DNA of 64,000 nucleotides, from positions 109,304,952-109,368,951 of the forward strand of contig CM035433.1 of assembly GCA_020310875.1 (NCBI GenBank), in the 5' to 3' direction. The notes beneath the pieces are model-generated. The model was given only the letters and a program-made list of their open reading frames with translations, was not told the DNA's origin and did no database searches. The stretch comes from Ceratopteris richardii. Lineage: Eukaryota; Streptophyta; Polypodiopsida; Polypodiales; Pteridaceae. The position numbers were made by a program, and so were the translations under genes. Shown piece after piece: positions 49,329 through 58,807 of this stretch (positions within the stretch are counted from its first letter, which is position 1; the number at the start of each line of letters is the position of its first letter).

Positions 49329-51257
49329 ATGAACCTTAGATCAGGCAGACACTTAGGCCGAGACAGACAAAGCCTCAGATCTTCTGAAGCTAGTGTCAAT
49401 CACACTGCCACGTCTTGGGCCCAGCAGTTGAGTGATTACCCATACACTCCCAGATCAGAAACAAGTGATTCTGAGATGTCCTATCACATGGAGAGACCAG
49501 TAGGTAGTTCAGGGTTGGCTTATCTAGAAAAACCAGAAGGACCATACAAGACTCAACTGGAATACATCAGGACTAATCGTCTAGGTGCTCGCATCTATGA
49601 AGATGGCCTGAGAAGATCGGTGGTCCAGATTCAAAACCCCGATCAACCCCATGGATTAGACCACCCGGTAGTCAAGTTTGAGAATGGAGCATACCTAGAT
49701 AAAGAGGGGACTATATATGTAGTCACCACTCTTCCTGATAGAACTGATGAGTTTGGAAATGTGATTGCGGAGACCGACATGGGTGATATAGAGCAAGGGA
49801 ACTTAGAGAGAGAGCCAAGAACTCCCCGTGGTAAATCTGTCTTGACCAGAATCATGACTCCCGAGTGGATTCCACAGGATAATAAAAGCATAGATCTGCT
49901 TTTAAACCGAGAAACCGATGAGGCTTTTTGGAGATACAAATCTGCTCAACCTCAGGAAGTGAGTGCCCTCACAATCTATGAGTTTAAAGACCCTGATAGC
50001 CCAGGCCAAGTAACCTACCTAGACAATGCATCAGAAAGAATCTTCGTGGTCACTGAGCATGGCAGGCATGCCTACACATGGAAGGGTGAATTTGTTTTTC
50101 CCCAACCAAGGTCTAATGTGTCCTTTGGTCACCAAGGAGCTAGGACCTCCCAAGCTCATGGGGCTCAAAGAGATAGAAGTAGAGACAAACCTGAGGTAAG
50201 TTTTGCCAACTCCCTGGGAAGAGAAAGAACGGGAACAGAAAGGAATAGAGTGGAACCTGAGAGACATAGAACCCCATGGAATCAAAGGAATATTGACGAT
50301 TTTCCTTTGCCAAGGCCGAGAGAACACACTAGGACCCTGCGACCAACTCAACTGGTGAAGTCCATGAAGAATTATTTCGATGGCACGGGAGACCCTTATG
50401 ACCATGTGGCAGAATTTCGGCAGGTATTGAAAGCTGAACATGTAGAGGACCTATTCACACAATATAATGCTTTTGGTCTAACCCTTAGGAACACTGCCCT
50501 TACGTGGTTTCAACCACTAAATGAGAGGCATTTCAGAAACATAGACCAGCTCTTAGAGGCATTTATTGTTGAGTTTTCTAAGAGTGGAATCAGGCATAAC
50601 ACCTCCTCACTAATTCATAGCTTCAAACAAACACCTCAAGAGACGGTCAGACTAGCTGGAAGAAGATTTAGACAGTACCTGGAGAGATGCCCGATGCCGG
50701 AGTTACCCACACCAGCCAAACAAGTGGCCTTGTTCCTAGATGGATTGTTGAGCACTAAGCTCAGGTCATATGTGTACCTGAAGGACCCCAGAACGATAGA
50801 AGAGTGCGTGCGCATGTGCATAGACATTGAGGACAATCTAGGTGAGGAATTAGAACTATCAAAAATCTATAAGGATTCTGATAGCTCTAGTAACCTGACA
50901 TCTGGTCAATCCACATCCATCGAGGAACTTGCAGAGAAGGTAGCCCAAAAACTAGGTGTCTCTAACAAGCAAATTCCTAGATTTTCCCCAGTTAAGCGGT
51001 GTTACAATTGTGGCGGTGAACATATGGCAAGTGTATGTCCCATTATGGCCCAACCCCAGGCGAATCCTAGTAGCCAGTACTGCACCATAGAGCGCAGGTA
51101 CACCCACCACACTGCACAAGACTGCCCATATAACAAACAAACTGTTAGGCAAAATTATCCTCAGCCATATCCACAACATGTTAGATACCAGAATCAGTAC
51201 CCACCACAACAATACAACAGACCACAACAAACTTATCAGCCACCTTACCAAGGGTAG
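49329..51257 (+). CDS. gag: gypsy Gag
   Basis: The ATG at 49329 begins MNLRSGR, the same start as the old copy at 36500, which supports this choice. 642 codons. The N-terminal ~340 residues are acidic or polar with no family match. The retrotransposon gag (capsid-like) domain spans about residues 342-510 (KNYFDGTGDPYDHVAEFRQ, ALTWFQPL, FLDGLL). A zinc knuckle CYNCGGEHMASVC begins at residue 558, with unusual C-x2-C-x3-H-x4-C spacing. The Gln/Pro/Tyr-rich end stops at TAG (51255-51257), but the same frame continues downstream. Gag would package element RNA in the cytoplasm. Confidence 0.9.
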   Translation: MNLRSGRHLGRDRQSLRSSEASVNHTATSWAQQLSDYPYTPRSETSDSEMSYHMERPVGSSGLAYLEKPEGPYKTQLEYIRTNRLGARIYEDGLRRSVVQIQNPDQPHGLDHPVVKFENGAYLDKEGTIYVVTTLPDRTDEFGNVIAETDMGDIEQGNLEREPRTPRGKSVLTRIMTPEWIPQDNKSIDLLLNRETDEAFWRYKSAQPQEVSALTIYEFKDPDSPGQVTYLDNASERIFVVTEHGRHAYTWKGEFVFPQPRSNVSFGHQGARTSQAHGAQRDRSRDKPEVSFANSLGRERTGTERNRVEPERHRTPWNQRNIDDFPLPRPREHTRTLRPTQLVKSMKNYFDGTGDPYDHVAEFRQVLKAEHVEDLFTQYNAFGLTLRNTALTWFQPLNERHFRNIDQLLEAFIVEFSKSGIRHNTSSLIHSFKQTPQETVRLAGRRFRQYLERCPMPELPTPAKQVALFLDGLLSTKLRSYVYLKDPRTIEECVRMCIDIEDNLGEELELSKIYKDSDSSSNLTSGQSTSIEELAEKVAQKLGVSNKQIPRFSPVKRCYNCGGEHMASVCPIMAQPQANPSSQYCTIERRYTHHTAQDCPYNKQTVRQNYPQPYPQHVRYQNQYPPQQYNRPQQTYQPPYQG

Positions 51258-51305
51258 CAGAGACCTCAACCAGTCCTAGTACAGCAACCCCCTGCTCCCA
51301 CCAAT

Positions 51306-53282
51306 GTGATCCCAGTGAAATATGCATCTACTGAAGAAAATCCGAATAGAGCCATAGTCCCAGTCACCCCATTGCTATCAGACAGTGATCCAAGTGACCA
51401 TAGTTTTGACTCCACACATATGGATAGCCCACATGCTTACTACATGCAGTCACCCGAGCATAACGAGTCATACTATTATGAGGACCCAAGTGAAAATAGT
51501 GGGGAACCTGAGTATGCTAATGTCATGTACACAAACCCCAACTCTAGACCTCAACCTAGGCAGGTACGACCCCCATTTCCTAGAGGACCATGCTACAGAT
51601 GTCAGGGAGATCACCTTATACGTGATTGTCCACTGCCTGTCCCTACACAACCTCAACCAGTAACCATTCAGGGTTTCTGTCAAGACTGCGGGAAAGAACA
51701 TCTCCTACGAGATTGCCCAAAGAACCCTAATAACATGCCTAAAATCACTCCTATCAATGTTGTTGGGTTAGTTGTAGACTCCACAGGGAGTGTGACTTCC
51801 ACTGCACCTGTGCAGGTGATCACAAGAGCCCAGGCACTACAACAAAACCAAGGTGTTGGTAAGGAAAAGAGCCCCGAGGTGAGTGAAACAGAGAGCATAA
51901 CCAAAAAGAGGACTAGAGCCTGGAAGGATAGTCGTGAAAGAATGAAAAGGCAATGGGCAAAAAAGATAAACGAACTTGAAGAAAGCTTGAGAGAAACCAA
52001 GGCAAAAATCATAGAGATCACATCTCACTCCCACACACTTCCACCACTACCATCCCCATCACCCTCCATTCCTCCACCCTCTAATACACCCCACGTAACC
52101 CACCCACCACCCCGAGTAGGATCAGTATTAGCTGACCCCACTCCTGAAGGCTTGGACATGATGTTCAAGGCCTACCAGGCTCGACTTCAAGAAGGGCCAA
52201 CAGCTGCAAACCTAGACAAGAGTTACCCTAGAGCAGATTTAGAGATTGAACGGATGAAAATGTGCATGAAAATGGTAGAACAAGCTCAAGCTATACTTGA
52301 GACTAGTCAAAAGTTCAATCAGACAAACTCTGTCAAGCCGGATTTGCATTTCCAAGGCTTACTAGAAAGATTAGAGCAGTTGGTAAACAAATCACAAGTT
52401 TCTTTACCTCCACAGGCTCAACCAGTTGTTGAAAGAGGAAGCTCACCACCAATGGGAGCTTATGTTCCTAATTCCACGGATGCTGGAATACCTCCTTCAA
52501 TTCAACAGTATTCTCAAGAGTTCTTGCGGGAAATACAAGAAGAGAAATGGGCCAAGGAGAAGGGTGATTCCCCTCCTATTCCTGAGATTGATGATCTTCA
52601 TGATCAATTTCCCCAAGACATTCCGTCTATCTATGGAGATCAAACAGAGCAACAAGAGGATGAGAGATTAGATTTTGAATCTAATTCTTTACAAGAGTTG
52701 CCTCATTTCACAGGCCCATGGGAATCTGAATCTCTCCAGATCAGAGCCCCCACAATATTGGTAAGAAATGAAGACTCAGTGATTCCAAGAAACACTGATG
52801 TTGTGAAGAACACTAAGGTTCAATGTCATCTCACTGTAGAGGAGCTCCTTAAGGCAAAACCGGAGCTCTGGAATCATGTGAAGGATCAGGTTCCAGAACT
52901 TGAATCCAATGTACCAAAAGTAGGCTCTAAGCAAAAAGTTCCAGAGATACCTCTCGACAAGATAGGGGACATGAGCGAAGGTGAAGAAGGTAACACTTAT
53001 CTTCCAATCACCTATCAAGGTTACACAACCAAAGCAATTGTGGATTCGGGTGCTGGTGTTGCTATTGCGACCACCTCCTTGTGGAAGCGATGGGGCAAAC
53101 CCACCTTAAGACCAACGAGAATGAAACTTCAAATGGCAGATGGTCATTTTGAAAGACCTCTCGGATTGCTTGAAGGGATAACTCTAACCACTTGTGGTGT
53201 AGAGTTTGAACATACATTTGCTATATGTGACTTTGAGAAAAATAATGTCTACGAGATGATCCTAGGAAGACCCTTCCTATGA
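51306..53282 (+). CDS. gypsy Gag C-terminal region and protease
   Basis: Same frame as gag, after the TAG; probably one polyprotein originally. The ATG at 51306 is only the first in the remaining frame. Two more C-x2-C-x3-H-x4-C knuckles start at residues 96 (CYRCQGDHLIRDC) and 125 (CQDCGKEHLLRDC). A Lys/Glu-rich helix and a Pro-rich linker follow. The retropepsin begins around residue 560, with the catalytic motif AIVDSGAG at residue 580 and the closing MILGRPFL at the end. It stops at TGA (53280-53282), followed by CAATTG. The protease would cleave the polyprotein. Confidence 0.85.
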   Translation: MIPVKYASTEENPNRAIVPVTPLLSDSDPSDHSFDSTHMDSPHAYYMQSPEHNESYYYEDPSENSGEPEYANVMYTNPNSRPQPRQVRPPFPRGPCYRCQGDHLIRDCPLPVPTQPQPVTIQGFCQDCGKEHLLRDCPKNPNNMPKITPINVVGLVVDSTGSVTSTAPVQVITRAQALQQNQGVGKEKSPEVSETESITKKRTRAWKDSRERMKRQWAKKINELEESLRETKAKIIEITSHSHTLPPLPSPSPSIPPPSNTPHVTHPPPRVGSVLADPTPEGLDMMFKAYQARLQEGPTAANLDKSYPRADLEIERMKMCMKMVEQAQAILETSQKFNQTNSVKPDLHFQGLLERLEQLVNKSQVSLPPQAQPVVERGSSPPMGAYVPNSTDAGIPPSIQQYSQEFLREIQEEKWAKEKGDSPPIPEIDDLHDQFPQDIPSIYGDQTEQQEDERLDFESNSLQELPHFTGPWESESLQIRAPTILVRNEDSVIPRNTDVVKNTKVQCHLTVEELLKAKPELWNHVKDQVPELESNVPKVGSKQKVPEIPLDKIGDMSEGEEGNTYLPITYQGYTTKAIVDSGAGVAIATTSLWKRWGKPTLRPTRMKLQMADGHFERPLGLLEGITLTTCGVEFEHTFAICDFEKNNVYEMILGRPFL

Positions 53283-53285
53283 CAA

Positions 53286-56200
53286 TTGCAAATAGTACAG
53301 GATTGGGGAACCAACTCCTTGTACTTACAGCACTTAGGGGTCACCACCAAGGTCAATTTGAAGGATTACACCTTCAGAGATGTACCACCCCTACAGTGGA
53401 ATCGTATCCACAAAGCGAAAGAAGATTCTGTCTCCGTTCATTCTGGAAGTTCACCTGAACCATCATGGCTGCATGAAGATACTCACTTGTGGATGTGCAA
53501 GGTCGCAGAGGAAGAGGAAAAGCGCCTAAAAGCAAGAGAAGAAGGAACTCCCCCAGGAGATAGACCAATAAAAGACCTAGCCTATACAGCGATGATATTT
53601 CCAGATGAGGAATTTGAGCCTCATGGTTGGGCAGAAATCTTAGCTACCATGGACATTGTAGTCAATGAAGAACAATGGACACCCCATTGTGATGAGGAGG
53701 GTTATGATATTTCAGTGTTCATGTGTCAGCCCTTGTTGGAAGAGTGTGATCCTAGTGAGTTCATAGAAGAAGAAGAGAATGACGATGATCTAGAATCCAT
53801 TGTGATGGATACTTACTTTGACTCAGAGGAACACTACTTAGAAGACATAGGAGTGTTAACCCAAAAAGAAGAAGAACCCCTTGCGAGTATTAAAACGATA
53901 AATTCAAAGAAAGGAAGTGAAGGAGGTCAAAAGAAAAAGAAAAGAAAAGCAGTGAAACAAGAAGAGGAAGAATCATTGTTTGAAGTACCAGAAAATTTCA
54001 AGAAATATGAAGTGGAAGACCGAAAAATTTTGGTACGAATGCCTAAGAGAGAGGCCATTATAGGAGAAGCATATGACAATAAAGAAAAGACCAAAAAAAA
54101 TGTAGTGACCATTGAAGGGAACGAAGAGCGATGTACGTACATAGGAGACGACCTAAGTGCAAAAGAAGAATTAGAGCTTGTAGCTCTATTAAGGGAATAT
54201 AGGGATGTGTTCGCATGGCACTATAGAGACTTGAAAGGAGTAGATCCAGAGATTTGCTCTCATACGATTCCGATGACCGCTGATGCCAAGCCCACCAAAC
54301 AAAAGCCCTACACATATAATGACAATTATGCAGCCAAAATAAAAGAGGAAATTGACAGGCTGATTGAAGCTGGATTCATCTATGAGATTGAGCACACTGA
54401 ATGGGTGTCCCCCATTGTAGTGGTGCCCAAGAAGAATGGGAAATTGCGAGTGTGCATTAACCTTAAAAAAGTTAATGCCGATACGATCAGAGATAGTTAT
54501 CCACTTCCAATCACCGAACATCTATTGGAGCGTGTTGCAGGCAAGGAAGTTTACAGCTTCCTTGATGGATTTTCAGGTTACAACCAAGTAGCCATTGCCC
54601 CCGAAGATCAACACAAAACGGCCTTTGCCATAGAATGGGGAATCTTTGCATTTCGTGTGATGCCATTTGGGCTGACCAATGCACCTGCAACATTCCAAAG
54701 ACTCATGTGTCATGTCTTCAAAGAGTTCTTGCGAAAGAGCTTAGAAGTATATGTGGATGATTTATGCGCTCATTCCCAAGAAAGAAGTTACCACATCCCT
54801 GAGCTCCGACAAATCTTCAACAAGTGTAGAGATTATCGAGTGTGTCTGAACCCAGAGAAGTGTGTGTTCATGGTACGACAAGGTAAGATCTTAGGTCACA
54901 TTGTTTCTAAGAATGGAATTTCAACAGATGAAGACAAAGTAAGAGCAATAGCAGAGTTGCCAAGACCAAGGAATGTTAAAGAGGTACAAGCCTTTATGGG
55001 CCATTGTGGATATTACCGTAGGTTTATCCACATGTATGCCATCATCGCTAAACCTCTTTATGGGTTGTTAACAAATTTTGAGTGGAACGAGGAATGCGAG
55101 AATTCCTTCAACGAGCTGAAAAGACGTTTGTGCACAGCACCAATATTGACTACTCCGGATTGGAGCAAACCCTTCCATGTCCATGTAGATGCCTCCAATC
55201 ATGCAATAGGATGTGTGCTAGCACAACCCACAGGTGAAGGAAACCTAGATTTGCCGATAGCATATGCTAGTAGGCAATTAAATGCAGCTGAACGAAATTA
55301 CACCACAACGGAGAGAGAAGGCTTAGGCATGGTATATGCTGTGAAGAAGTTTAGACACTATCTATTGGCCAATAAGTTCAAGTTTTTCACTGATCATCAA
55401 GCGTTACTATATTTGGTCAATAAACCTTGCAATACAGGCCGCTTAGTAAGATGGTTCCTCTTACTAATGGAATACGACTTTGAGGTTGTTGTCAGGAAAG
55501 GTAGAACCCATCTTAGGGCAGAACATCTTTCTCGCATCACTTCAGGAGAGCCACCGCAAGGAGTGTCTGATGAATTGCCCGATGCTTATCTGTTCAATTT
55601 GGAAGTTGTTCCTAAATGGGCAAATAAGTTGGTACCAGTCCTAACCTTCGGGCCTGCAAATAAGAATGTGAAAACAAGCAAAGAGGAAATTGTAAAATCA
55701 CTAAAGTATCAAATATTGGCCGGAAGTATGTACAAGCAAGATGCCGAGGGCGTATTAGCTGGTTGTGTCGAGGACGATGAACATACTAGTTGGTTGCAAC
55801 AAGCCCATGAGGGATTGCTAGGAAATCACTACTCTAAACAACGAACATTGCAGAATCTAAGACGCTTAGGAGTGTATTGGCCTAGCATGGACAAAGAAAT
55901 ACAAGAGTGGATCCACAATTGTTCAGTGTGCCAGAAGAGAACCCCAGTGGAACATGCCACTCTTTATCACGTGTCATTAATCCCAGATTGGAGTGCTCCG
56001 TTGGTCGAGTTCATGAGATCGGGAACATTACCCAATCAGGCTAGTCTTGCAAGAAAACGGAGCATGGAGCAAGAGGCTCAAGACTATGCCTTAGTAGGAG
56101 ACAACCTATATCGAAGAGGCAAGGATGGTTACCTAAGACTGTGCATTCATGAATCAGACTATTTGAAAGTCTTAGAAGCGGCACACAGCGGTACTGCAGG

Positions 56201-58577
56201 TGGACACTTTGGGCCTGACAGAGTAATTAAGACCATTCTATTTTCAGGACTTTGGTGGCCCACTCTTCATATGGATGCACATACTTATGTGAAGAGTTGT
56301 GACACATGCCAACGTGCCCAATATCTGATAAGAAAAGATGAAATGCCTTTAAGGCCAATGATGGGAGGACGTGCATTTTCAAAGTGGGGTATAGACTTTG
56401 TAGGTCCCATCAACCCCCCAGCTAGAAACTCCCATAGAGAATACATTATTGTAGCCATAGATTACCTTACAAAGTGGGTGGAAGTAAAAGCCACGACAAC
56501 GAATGATGCTCAAACGACGGCTAAGTTCTTATTCGAAAATGTGTTCACTAGATATGGGTTACCAATAGAGTTGGTTAGTGATAGAGGTACGCACTTCTTG
56601 AATGAGGTCATTGAAAATCTCCTTCAAGAATTCATGGTGACACATAAGAAGTCTGCCCCCTATCACCCACAAGCTAACGGACAAGCCGAGAGCACGAATA
56701 AGGTCCTATGTAACGTATTGACAAAACTTGTAAATAATAAACGCTCGGATTGGGACAAACAACTTCATCATGCTGTTTGGGCATACCGAGTTGCTTACAA
56801 AACGGTACTCAATGCTACCCCATTTCAGATGGTCTTCGGACAGAATGCGGTGCTACCATTAGATTTCCTAATTCCAGCTTTAAGGGTAGCACAAGAGCAT
56901 GAGTGGAATGGACATGAGTTGTCCTCTAGGATCTTTGATCTAGAACGTTTAGGTGAGACGAGGTTACGAGCAGCAGCAGGGATCTATGCTGCAAAGAAAC
57001 GGCAAAAGGCATACTTTGATGCCCATGTGAAGGATAAGGGCTTGAAAGCAGGAGATCTAGTTTTAGTCTACACATTGAAACAACACGCAAGGAAGCTAGA
57101 AAAGAGAGGCTACGGACCTATGATCATCAATAGGATCTCCACGAGTGGGGCAGTACAACTAGCCACTTTAGAGGGGGATGTTCTCCCAAACTATATTAGC
57201 GGATGCAGAGTCAAGCTGTATCAGGAACCCCTCACGGAGGAAATGCTAACTCAACTCAATACTGCTAAGCAACGTAAAGAGGAGGAAAAACGAATCCGAG
57301 AAGAAGCACAGGCAGAGGCCTTAGAGCGTATCAGACGAATGAAGTTGAGGAGACAAGGGAGGGATCGGCCTATGACTGACACTCAAGAGTCTCCAGGCTA
57401 TCACATGGCCATGTGTGAGACTGCAGGTGAACGTACCCATAAGATAGTGGACGGACGACCTTTCGTGACCCTAGAAATAGGACAAAGAGACAGGAGCACA
57501 AGCGTGAGAGCATTAATTGATTCAAGAGCAGCCACAAGTGCAGTTCGGCTTTCTTATTGCCAACAGCTGCAATTGGAGGTAAAACCCCTAGAAGCATATC
57601 TGATAGGATTAGGAGGTGTTGAAACCCCTTGCATGGGAGAGGTGGATCTTCCCCTCTACATACAAGAGGTGCTCATGACAGCAAAAGTGCTAGTGTGTGA
57701 AGATGAGGACCTGACCGAACCTCTTGTCTTAGGCCAAGACTGGATCTATGATCACGCAGTCAACCTCAACCTAAGAAGTGGACTTCTTCAGGCTTGGGTA
57801 GGCCAAAGCCGTCTCACGATTGAATTAGAAAATCAAGCACTCAAACCAATAGAACAGGCACCAACTCCTGGTCCCTCCAGGAATCCACATGAAGATAACA
57901 ATGTTGTTCTTGTACAAACTTCTATGGTGCAGAGGGGTGTCAATCTTACTGAAGGTACAAGAGCCAATAAGGAGTTCCTAACTGATCCAAAGAAGATCCT
58001 AGACGAGCAGACCAAACATCACTTGACACGAAGGAGGCTGCTGATCAAGAGGCAGGAGCACCAACTTGTGCAACACGGAGCATCTCGTGGCGCGAAGCAG
58101 ATCTGGATACGCAAGGATGGGAAACCCACAACTCTAATAGCAGACTCTCAAGAAGACAAGAAACGAGCCTCACCGTCAAGGAACGAAGTGAAGAAGCCCC
58201 CTAGGATAACCCCTAGGCATACCATTTCTATTTGGGTCCCTAAGTGGTCAATGAAGGCTACCCCTAATGCTAGACAGATATGGGTGCCCAAGGCCTGCTT
58301 ACAAGCCCAAATTACTTCACCTTCAGGCACTAGGATGAAGCAACTTTCACAAGCACTCATGACCAACAACTCAGAAAATGAAAAGATACCTACACCTCTC
58401 ACTGTCCCCACTCCCATCAACCCTAGGAATGTCTGGAAATGGGTACCCAAAAGGTCCCAAATACATCACACTCTCATCCAAAAATCTTCACCTGTCTTTA
58501 GCTCTAAGAGCTACGACTCCTCTATCAAAGTGTGGAGAATTAAACTGTGTACTAAACCCCCTGACCCAATTCTGTAA
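53286..58577 (+). CDS. pol: gypsy Pol: RT, RNase H, two HHCC domains, integrase, second retropepsin-like domain, WVPK tail
   Basis: 1763 codons in the same frame as gag-protease; there is no real start, the frame simply follows a TGA. Residues 1-340 are an acidic linker. RT spans about 345-560 with FAIEWGIFAFRVMPFGL and YVDD at 489. RNase H is near 630-750 (VDASNHAIG, TDHQALL). HHCC 1 lies at 841-882 (AHEGLLGNH, CSVC) and HHCC 2 at 967-1008 (AHSGTAGGH, CDTC). The integrase core has D1037, D1099 and E1135 (DD35E). A retropepsin-like fold at about 1390-1490 has DSR at 1412 in place of DSG, plus VLGQDWI. The tail repeats W-(V/I)-P-K (residues about 1640-1730). It makes cDNA and integrates it. 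Confidence 0.9.
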   Translation: MQIVQDWGTNSLYLQHLGVTTKVNLKDYTFRDVPPLQWNRIHKAKEDSVSVHSGSSPEPSWLHEDTHLWMCKVAEEEEKRLKAREEGTPPGDRPIKDLAYTAMIFPDEEFEPHGWAEILATMDIVVNEEQWTPHCDEEGYDISVFMCQPLLEECDPSEFIEEEENDDDLESIVMDTYFDSEEHYLEDIGVLTQKEEEPLASIKTINSKKGSEGGQKKKKRKAVKQEEEESLFEVPENFKKYEVEDRKILVRMPKREAIIGEAYDNKEKTKKNVVTIEGNEERCTYIGDDLSAKEELELVALLREYRDVFAWHYRDLKGVDPEICSHTIPMTADAKPTKQKPYTYNDNYAAKIKEEIDRLIEAGFIYEIEHTEWVSPIVVVPKKNGKLRVCINLKKVNADTIRDSYPLPITEHLLERVAGKEVYSFLDGFSGYNQVAIAPEDQHKTAFAIEWGIFAFRVMPFGLTNAPATFQRLMCHVFKEFLRKSLEVYVDDLCAHSQERSYHIPELRQIFNKCRDYRVCLNPEKCVFMVRQGKILGHIVSKNGISTDEDKVRAIAELPRPRNVKEVQAFMGHCGYYRRFIHMYAIIAKPLYGLLTNFEWNEECENSFNELKRRLCTAPILTTPDWSKPFHVHVDASNHAIGCVLAQPTGEGNLDLPIAYASRQLNAAERNYTTTEREGLGMVYAVKKFRHYLLANKFKFFTDHQALLYLVNKPCNTGRLVRWFLLLMEYDFEVVVRKGRTHLRAEHLSRITSGEPPQGVSDELPDAYLFNLEVVPKWANKLVPVLTFGPANKNVKTSKEEIVKSLKYQILAGSMYKQDAEGVLAGCVEDDEHTSWLQQAHEGLLGNHYSKQRTLQNLRRLGVYWPSMDKEIQEWIHNCSVCQKRTPVEHATLYHVSLIPDWSAPLVEFMRSGTLPNQASLARKRSMEQEAQDYALVGDNLYRRGKDGYLRLCIHESDYLKVLEAAHSGTAGGHFGPDRVIKTILFSGLWWPTLHMDAHTYVKSCDTCQRAQYLIRKDEMPLRPMMGGRAFSKWGIDFVGPINPPARNSHREYIIVAIDYLTKWVEVKATTTNDAQTTAKFLFENVFTRYGLPIELVSDRGTHFLNEVIENLLQEFMVTHKKSAPYHPQANGQAESTNKVLCNVLTKLVNNKRSDWDKQLHHAVWAYRVAYKTVLNATPFQMVFGQNAVLPLDFLIPALRVAQEHEWNGHELSSRIFDLERLGETRLRAAAGIYAAKKRQKAYFDAHVKDKGLKAGDLVLVYTLKQHARKLEKRGYGPMIINRISTSGAVQLATLEGDVLPNYISGCRVKLYQEPLTEEMLTQLNTAKQRKEEEKRIREEAQAEALERIRRMKLRRQGRDRPMTDTQESPGYHMAMCETAGERTHKIVDGRPFVTLEIGQRDRSTSVRALIDSRAATSAVRLSYCQQLQLEVKPLEAYLIGLGGVETPCMGEVDLPLYIQEVLMTAKVLVCEDEDLTEPLVLGQDWIYDHAVNLNLRSGLLQAWVGQSRLTIELENQALKPIEQAPTPGPSRNPHEDNNVVLVQTSMVQRGVNLTEGTRANKEFLTDPKKILDEQTKHHLTRRRLLIKRQEHQLVQHGASRGAKQIWIRKDGKPTTLIADSQEDKKRASPSRNEVKKPPRITPRHTISIWVPKWSMKATPNARQIWVPKACLQAQITSPSGTRMKQLSQALMTNNSENEKIPTPLTVPTPINPRNVWKWVPKRSQIHHTLIQKSSPVFSSKSYDSSIKVWRIKLCTKPPDPIL

Positions 58578-58807
58578 ATCCGTCTACTCTAACACAGGAG
58601 CATTCTGAGCCCATTGCATAACCAAAGTATGCATCTAGGATGACTCTGACCTCTAATCACCACTCACACCTATCACAAACACTTCACCGCTAACCACTGA
58701 CCTCCGGGATTGTCATGTTAGTATTGTGAAGGGAACACCATTACAGCTTGTTTCCTATGCAACACTAATGTGCCTTTCGTCTTCCAGCAGATAAGCAACC
58801 TACTCTC
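58578..58807 (+). promoter_or_regulatory. pol to ORF-X spacer with splice-acceptor-like site
   Basis: 230 bp with no frame. TGCCTTTCGTCTTCCAG ends at 58787, 20 bases before the ORF-X ATG. This fits a spliced subgenomic mRNA joining a leader donor (for example 47590) to ORF-X, as retroviral env messages do; unproven. Confidence 0.45.

Noticed and set aside
51255-51263. TAG in gag as a programmed readthrough site
   Set aside because: The following CAGAGA does not fit the leaky CAR-YYA context, and a CAG to TAG change is the simpler reading; kept only as a stop.
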